Assembly (NCBI GenBank): GCA_019671005.1
Contig: CM033745.1
Location: forward strand, 16,172,921 to 16,236,920
Direction of reading: 5' to 3'
Source: Hibiscus mutabilis
Taxonomy: Eukaryota > Streptophyta > Magnoliopsida > Malvales > Malvaceae
Length of the DNA: 64,000 bases
The stretch's first letter is position 1. Every line of letters begins with the position of its first letter. The notes under the pieces were generated by a model. The model had not been told where the DNA came from and made no database searches. It saw only the letters and a program-made list of their open reading frames with translations. Shown here one piece after another: positions 58,165 through 64,000 of the stretch. The position numbers were made by a program, and so were the translations under genes.

Positions 58165-60937
58165 TATAACACCCCAAAATTTCTCCAATTTGAAAAATCC
58201 TAAAATTTAATTTCCCTAATTCAAAACCCTAAAAATTTAAGAATTTAATTACCTAATTGTGTTTAAGGGGTAAATTGAGAAAATTCAGAATTATGAGGCT
58301 CAATTTAAAAATTCATGGGTAAATTTGTAAATCGGTAAAACTTAAGTGCTTATTTGCAAATCCTCATTCAACTCAATGGCTCCTCTTGTGATTTACCCAT
58401 TCAATTGGGTATTTAATAATCCTTTTCGGCAGAAGTGAGGCTTTAGGTTATGCCATTCATTTTGCAGCAGCCGCAACCCATCTTCCTTTCACCCTCTCTT
58501 GAAGTAACGCTCCCCTCACTCCTTGCTCTGATCGAGCTCCGGTCAAGCCCTTTCCATTGTCTGTTTCGCGCGTCTTTATCACCATCATGACCTTCATCTC
58601 ATCGCGAACTTAACCCTACCTTCAGATCGCTTTTGCGTCGCTTGTTTTTGTCGAAATACGAGGAAAACCTCAGTTTTCACCTCACCTCCGCTTGCTCCGC
58701 CGTTCTCTTTCCTTTGAGTTTGGTTTTTGTGTTGTAGCGTCGCCGTCCTTGCCGTTTAGTGCCGTACTGCTGTTCATCGACACTTTCTCTTTCGTGTTTG
58801 CTGTTTGGTTAGCTAAAAACCTTGCTTTGCTTGTGTTTTGAGGTTTTGGAAGAGTTGAGGGTAAAAACGATCCTGGATCACCGTTGCGGTTTGTGGTGCT
58901 GGCTGTTATCGCGGTTTTCGTGTTCATCGCCACCGCATTGTTCCACCACCGCCATCTTTGGGTGTTTTGAAACTCTAGTGTTTCAAATCTGATGAGAAAA
59001 GATTTGTATCATCCCAAAATTGGGCGTAGTTTAATTTCGGTGACCGAAAATTTCATATCGGAAAGTTAAAATTAAAGATTTGACCTTTGAGAAAATAATG
59101 TATTATTAGTTTATCGAACCCCAATTAAGCATTGACATTGTTAATGACCATATTGCAAATTTTGAAACATAGTTTAGTGACCAAATCAAAAGAATTGAAA
59201 GTTAAGGTGACAAAAGTATAGACAATTAAGAGTTGAAGGACTAATCTTACGATTAACCCATTATTAATTTTAATCACCATGTGGATGATCAAGGATTGAT
59301 TCCTTCATTTTAAGGAAACCTTGATAGATAAAAAGAATGAAAAAAAAGACAGAAACTTACTGGTTGGTGATCAAGTAAGCACCTCCCTATCTTCTCCCTC
59401 TAGCGACCTTAAGCACACATCTTCATAGAAGCTGGAATCAAGCTTTGCTTTTCTTAAATTCATCGATCATAAATCATAGATGTCTATTGGGTAAGTAGTT
59501 TGCCTGAGGATTAAGTTAGACCCTAAAAATTCTCTAGGGATGTTGTAGCTTGCATATTGTTGTTTTTCATAGCTTTTAAGTTGCTATGATTTCATTATCG
59601 ATAATTGAATCCTTATAATTTCAATTTTTATGTAGCTCAAGATAACCAAGGTGAGGAATCACCAAATCCTCCAAATTCCACCAAGTTCAAGAATAAGAGA
59701 GTTGTCATCCGGGAGCATTGAAAGCCTCATAATCATCGGTGAGTGTAGTCGGAGTCAAGGGATTGGCTAGATGCCTTCTCGAATTCATTGATGTCAATTT
59801 ATTGTATTATCATCATTGGCCAAGATATGTCTGTATTAAGACCTTACTAGAGGCATCATCGGTAAGCTTTGGCAAGCTTATTTTATTGCTAAGTTTGACT
59901 ATTGAATCTTTACATGATCATCGATAATATGAAAGTGTTGAAAAAACTTATTGGATATGCTATGAGTCATTGTCATTGCATTGTTATTGTTATCGTATTG
60001 GTTATTGCTATTGTTATTGACATTGCTATTAATGAGTATGGAATCCTTGGATACGAATGGACATGAGATACAATTGACATGCCATAGAATTCATGAGCTT
60101 AATGGTAAGGAGTGGACTACGGTCCTTGAGCCAAGACTCTTATTGGTGATGTTGGTAGGACGTGGTTGTGTTGGTCTTATTGGCGATGTTGGCAGATATT
60201 GACCATTAATTGTTGGCGATATTGGTTGGGAATTCGCGTATCCACATTACATGTCGATCCAAGGAGAATATAGGAATAAATGTTGCAAGTACTGTTAAAA
60301 TATGTTTCAATGAGCACTTTTATTGTTATACATTTCATGACCTTCATTGTTGCCCATATTATTGTCTATGACTACCTCACTAGGCTAAGTAAGCCTAATG
60401 CATCTCATTTCCATGCATTTCCAGGTTAAAGCATAGTTGGATCGAGGATCAGAGCAAGGAATGTTTTGAAGCAAGTCACATTCCCACATATGTAATGTTA
60501 ACCTAGCCCTTGAACTCTTAGAATGATGGCAAAGTAGCTAGACTAGTCATGTATAGTCCTTTTGATATGCCTAAGTCATGCTTGCATTGTAATAATGTTT
60601 AAGGCTCATTTTGGCCTTCTGGTTTAGCCTAAAAATGGCTAAAATGACATATTGGGCACTAAAAGATGAAAACCTAGTAAATTGATTTGGATGACTCTAA
60701 AAATTGGTATGCTAGTAGGTTATATGGTTCAAATCTTGTTGGTAAAATTTTGTTGTATTTGGATATCGTTCAACATGTCAAATTGATTAAAAACCAGATG
60801 GAATTTGTCATTACAATGTAGGGCGTACCGATACAGGTCAAGCTGTTTCAGTATGACCTTGCATATTTGGTCAGTCAAAGCATAGGTCAACTAAAGGGTA
60901 CCGATACGAGCTAAGACGTTTCGATACGAAAGTTAAC
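58165..60937 (+). repeat. LTR-like remnant starting TATAACACCCC
   Basis: It starts TATAACACCCCAAAATT (gypsy LTRs in this group often start TGTAACACCCC). A transcribed-leader-like CT-rich region lies at 58,450-58,950, and a segment at 60,380-60,480 (CTAAGTAAGCCTAATGCATC then TTCCAGGTTAAAG) resembles gypsy LTR R/U5 sequence. No pol domain is seen. Its end (60,600-60,937) is an inverted copy of 61,330-61,850. Confidence 0.4.
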
Positions 60938-61620
60938 TATAACACCCCCTTCCGGCCCGATAAGGAATCGGGTTGGAAAGTGTTACCGGAAATGGATTCG
61001 GAGATTAATAGTTCATTCGGGGTTCAAAAATCTTATTTGGAATGTCTTATTAATTTCTTTTAAGACCTAACGGATTAACTTATTATTAGCTTATTCAATT
61101 TGAGGTCAATTTTAAACTTTTTTGAATTTAGGGATTAAATTGTAAATTCTACAAATTAAGGGTCTTTATTAGAATTTTCTTTTCCTAGCCTTCAATTAAA
61201 CTTATAAATTATTAGCCTGTAAAATTTTATTATTAACGGAGGTCATTTACCCATCGGATTAACCCTTTTAAGATTTAGTGACTATTCTGTAAACTGTTTA
61301 AAACTATGGTTTAAGTCTTTTAACAGAATTAACTGACATCGTACCGATACACTTAGGACCGTATCGGTACGCTAAGCCAAATTTCTCAATTCCATAGCTA
61401 AGGGTGACAAGCCTGTATCGATACATTTAAGCCTGTATCGATACGCGTTGACCAAGGTTGACTCATTTTGGTACACCCCAAGGCCGTACCGATGCAATTT
61501 ACTTCCCAGTCCTTTATGCCGAGGTCCGTATCGATACAGCTTGACCCGTATCGGTACACTTTGTTTTCCTAGGTCCAAATATGCAAGGCCGTATAGATAC
61601 ATCTTGACCCGTATCGATAC
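60824..61620. repeat. Paired GTATCGATAC-type palindromes at ~20-bp spacing
   Basis: Ten-base near-palindromes (GTATCGATAC, GTACCGATAC, GTATCGGTAC) occur as pairs whose start positions differ by 20-21: 60,825/60,845 (second decayed), 60,898/60,918, 61,341/61,361, 61,415/61,435, 61,465/61,486 (first decayed), 61,528/61,548 and 61,591/61,611. Linkers such as AGCTTGACCC are similar between pairs. They lie in the arms of an inverted repeat. No coding role is supported. Confidence 0.8.
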
Positions 61621-62052
61621 GCCTATCATGTAATGACATATTTTTATTTGGTTTTTATTCAAATTAACATGTTGAATGATATCCAAATGCCATGAAATTT
61701 TACCAGAAAACTATTAATTCATAATTCGAATAGCATACCAAAATTTAGGGCATTTCAAATCCGTTTACTAAGTTTTTACCTTTGGGTCCCTTTAGGCCAT
61801 AATTAGCTAGTTTATCAATTTGCAAACATATCATATTTCCCATTTTACACCTAGGCGCTTTAGGACCATTACATACATATCAAAATAGAACATTGTAATA
61901 TGTCTAAGCCTTATGCCACCCTAATAGGAGTTTAGAACAAAACATAACATACATATGGTTGATGAGATTGACTTGCAACCGCAACTACACGATCGGAGCT
62001 CAGAATTATTCAAAGTCCTGGAATGCATGAGACACACGGATGTTAGGCTTAC
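60938..62052 (+). repeat. Second LTR-like remnant (TATAACACCCCC), cut by element F
   Basis: It starts TATAACACCCCCTTCCGG at 60,938 and carries most of the paired palindromes. Its 61,611-61,800 part is the inverted counterpart of 60,650-60,834 (for example AACATGTTGAATGATATCCA). It runs into the LTR of element F at 62,053. No coding domain is present. Confidence 0.4.
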
Positions 62053-63679
62053 TGTTACCTCCTCAAAAGTATTGTTTTTCATGCCTATTTTGATATGCTT
62101 TTGCTTGTTTTCAAGTACATTTAGTTGCATTAGTTTGTTAGAATCATGCATTTACATAAAAGAGTTAGTAGGCTGCCTATGCCAGTGTCATGGGTTGTTT
62201 TTAGTGGCCTCTGCGCAGGTTGGCAGGTGGAATGGACGCATGACGCAGAGACGCATTTAGAAATTCCAAGGTGAATGCCAGATGTTGCGGGCACGGAAGG
62301 ACCAGATAAGTGTCAAGCATTTGTTGGCAGAGAGGTATGCCAGCGGCCATGCCAAGAAGAGATGAACCCCCAAAAAAAATAGGAAAGGATCAGGCTCCTA
62401 AAAGATCGCAATTGGATCAACTTCCGAAAAAATAGCGGATAAGGTGATGCCAAGTGATGTTGGCAAAGTTGTGCCAAGCTCGTGTGCTAGGATGACGTCA
62501 ACCCTAGCCTGATAAGCTATCACACCGAGCTGATAAGATATCAAAATGATCGGATATAGCTCCATCTCTTATCTCTTGATCATTTCAAATTCAAATGCAA
62601 AGGCTTATCTCATCCTTTCCCTTACACGCCTATATAAAGACCAACTGATCAAACATTTGGGGACATCGAGAAGAGGAGATGAGACGATAGGTGGTCAAAG
62701 CGAGGTGTTGGAGCGGTGAGTGACAGTCGGTGCAACAGAGGAATGGTGGTTTGACTTCTTGGCCGAGAGCCTGGCGTGGAGGGCTGCATCGAGAGACCCC
62801 TCTGCCTATTCCCTTGGCAAAAGTTATTTTTCTTTAGTTTTTATTATGACGGTGATGTTAAAAACGTTTGTTGGTTAATCCCCACACCATGAACTAATTT
62901 AATAGTTGGTGGGGGATGTTTTGGTTTTAAACGTTGGCTTTTATGCCTTAGTTCCTTTATAATAATTCTGCTTTTGGCAAAGTTTGTCTGTTTTGCATAC
63001 TTTAATTTTCCTAAGTACTGTGCTAAAGCGAGAGCTGGCACATTTAGCTTACTGCCTTCCAATATCTTAACAGACTTGTGTTGGCAACGATCAAGTTGCT
63101 GAACACTTGCGAGAAAAGCTTCGAGAGAATTCGTTCAAGTAGATGAACTTACTTCGGAAGTGAAATCTACCCCCACAGAGTATAGATTGGTTTTTAAATC
63201 AAATTGGTTTAAGGAAAAAATACACTATAGAGATATAGGGGTTTTTACTTGGCCAGTTTAGGGTAATGACCATTGAGAGAGGCTTTGCCATTTTTGAATC
63301 TGCTCGGCAACCAATGCTTTTGTCAATAAAGGCGGGCATGAACCACGTTTGAACCAGGCAGTCCCTGCCAACAATCATCATTCATTTGAAAACACCTTTC
63401 TAGCCAACACTTCACTTCACTTTGGTTTTATTTTATTTTCTTAGTCTTAAAATCAACTCTTTTAAACTACAATATTTTCTTCCAAAACAAGTAACAAACT
63501 AAACAATCGAATTTCAAGTCAATATCTATGGGATCGATACTCAGCTTACCAAGTTGTATTACTTGTCGACCGTGTGTACTTGTATGCAAAAGACTCTTGG
63601 CACGGTTTATCTTGCCCAAATACATACCATTTATACCTTTTGCCAGCATTCATTTTACACATCTCCCTGACAGTTAACA
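62053..63679 (+). repeat. 5' LTR of element F (1,627 bp)
   Basis: It begins TGTTACCTCCTC and ends CTGACAGTTAACA, with inverted TGTTA/TAACA ends. It aligns with 10,128-11,759 with small indels (for example near 63,317). The TATA box TATATAAAG at 62,631 is intact, unlike that of LTR A. Confidence 0.92.
62631..62639 (+). promoter_or_regulatory. TATA box of LTR F
   Basis: TATATAAAG within ACGCCTATATAAAGACC, ~580 bp into the LTR, is a strong plant TATA box. The R region would start ~30 bp downstream. Confidence 0.7.
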
Positions 63680-63685
63680 AGTTTT

Positions 63686-63703
63686 TGGCGCCGTTGCCGG
63701 GGA
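63686..63703 (+). other. tRNA-Asp primer-binding site of element F
   Basis: TGGCGCCGTTGCCGGGGA is exactly complementary to the 3' end of plant tRNA-Asp including CCA. It lies six bases after the LTR end, as usual in Athila-type elements. Confidence 0.93.
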
Positions 63704-63779
63704 TTGCAAAGAATTTGATTGTTTTTAATTTTTACGTGTTTTGTGTTTGTTTTCATTTTATCTTTGTTTTCACTGATGT

Positions 63780-64000
63780 ATGACCAAGAGCCACCTAGTG
63801 GTGGACGAGTGGCCATACGATCCGAAAATTAAGAGAACCTTGCGAAGGTTAAAGAGGCGATACCAAGAAATGAATCAAGGCAATCAGAGGAATGGTGTGG
63901 TGAATAATGATCTACCCATTAACAATCAGCCTAATAACAATGCACCACTGCCTCCTAAAGTCCCAAATATGGTTTAAGAAGAAGATAGGCCAATCCGAGA
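63780..64000 (+). pseudogene. gag: N-terminal part of Athila-type gag in element F
   Basis: ATG at 63,780 opens a frame with MTKSHLVVDEWPYDPKIKRT and an Asn/Pro-rich stretch. A TAA at 63,975-63,977 stops it; at the same place element A has GAA (positions 5-7). Just after, F has CGA where A has TGA (26-28). The frame beyond the stop continues to the window end. It is the matrix-like N-terminus of gag, which is missing from the left edge of the window. Confidence 0.8.

Larger units (their letters stand above)
62053..64000 (+). mobile_element. Athila-type retrotransposon (element F), 5' portion
   Basis: It has a 5' LTR (62,053-63,679), a primer-binding site and the start of gag, then the window ends. 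The LTR matches that of element A. The last bases of the window match the first bases of the window, so the missing internal part can be pictured from element A. F inserted into the LTR-like remnant to its left. Confidence 0.9.

Noticed and set aside
60824..61620. CRISPR-like array from the repeated palindromes
   Set aside because: This is a plant nuclear sequence; repeat and spacer lengths are too short and irregular, and no cas genes exist.

Overview
The window is plant nuclear DNA. It has AT-rich intergenic sequence, nested LTR retrotransposons, MULE- and hAT-type DNA transposon relics, SINE-like sequences, and one clear intron-containing host gene. That gene is a group-A bZIP factor of the ABF/AREB (ABI5-like) family. 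The retroelement types and the gene structure fit a eudicot, and a Malvaceae/cotton-like genome is my best guess. That guess is inference; no species-diagnostic sequence was checked.

Layout. (1) 1-11,759: the 3' portion of an Athila-type Ty3/gypsy element (element A, + strand) with decayed gag, protease, RT, RNase H and integrase. It ends in a 1.63 kb LTR and carries a perfect solo LTR (element D, 6,013-9,401, TSD AGTAT) in its 3' non-coding region. (2) 11,760-~16,146: a heavily decayed chromovirus (element E, - strand) whose integrase end was split by element A. (3) ~16,147-33,306: a Tat/Ogre-type element (element C, - strand) with an upstream ORF1, gag, protease, a putative intron, RT, two RNase H domains, integrase and 3'-UTR tandem repeats. 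Its 5' LTR is complete (29,967-33,306) and its 3' LTR is truncated at the E junction. (4) 33,307-45,322: a DNA-transposon-rich tract. It holds a 1.34 kb MULE with 9-bp TSDs, a ~2.25 kb block containing it that was copied 8 kb downstream, and a LINE-type RNase H fragment split by a hAT-like MITE. It also holds a 1.8 kb foldback with tRNA-like modules, a SINE, and a Pack-MULE that captured the 5' end of a HAK/KUP potassium-transporter gene. (5) 45,323-52,700: mostly unannotatable AT-rich DNA, with a small two-exon candidate gene on the - strand near 47.1-47.7 kb and strong G-boxes about 0.26-0.3 kb upstream of the far end of its open frame. (6) ~52,720-56,900: the ABF-type bZIP gene, with a 5'-UTR intron and four coding exons giving 415 aa. 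(7) 57,300-62,052: decayed LTR-like repeats, including a paired palindromic motif array with a constant ~20 bp spacing. (8) 62,053-64,000: the 5' LTR, tRNA-Asp primer-binding site and gag start of a second Athila-type element (F) of the same family as A.

How it fits together. The bZIP gene is the only feature that looks functional with high confidence. Both large gypsy elements are dead: catalytic Asp residues became Asn and there are many nonsense codons, mostly of the type expected from deamination of methylated cytosine. The most interesting signals are the Pack-MULE gene capture, the patch-like 2.25 kb duplication flanked by a ~240 bp direct duplication with junction microhomology, the 20-bp-spaced GTATCGATAC-type dyads, and the element-wide excess of TGCCA words in the Athila family.
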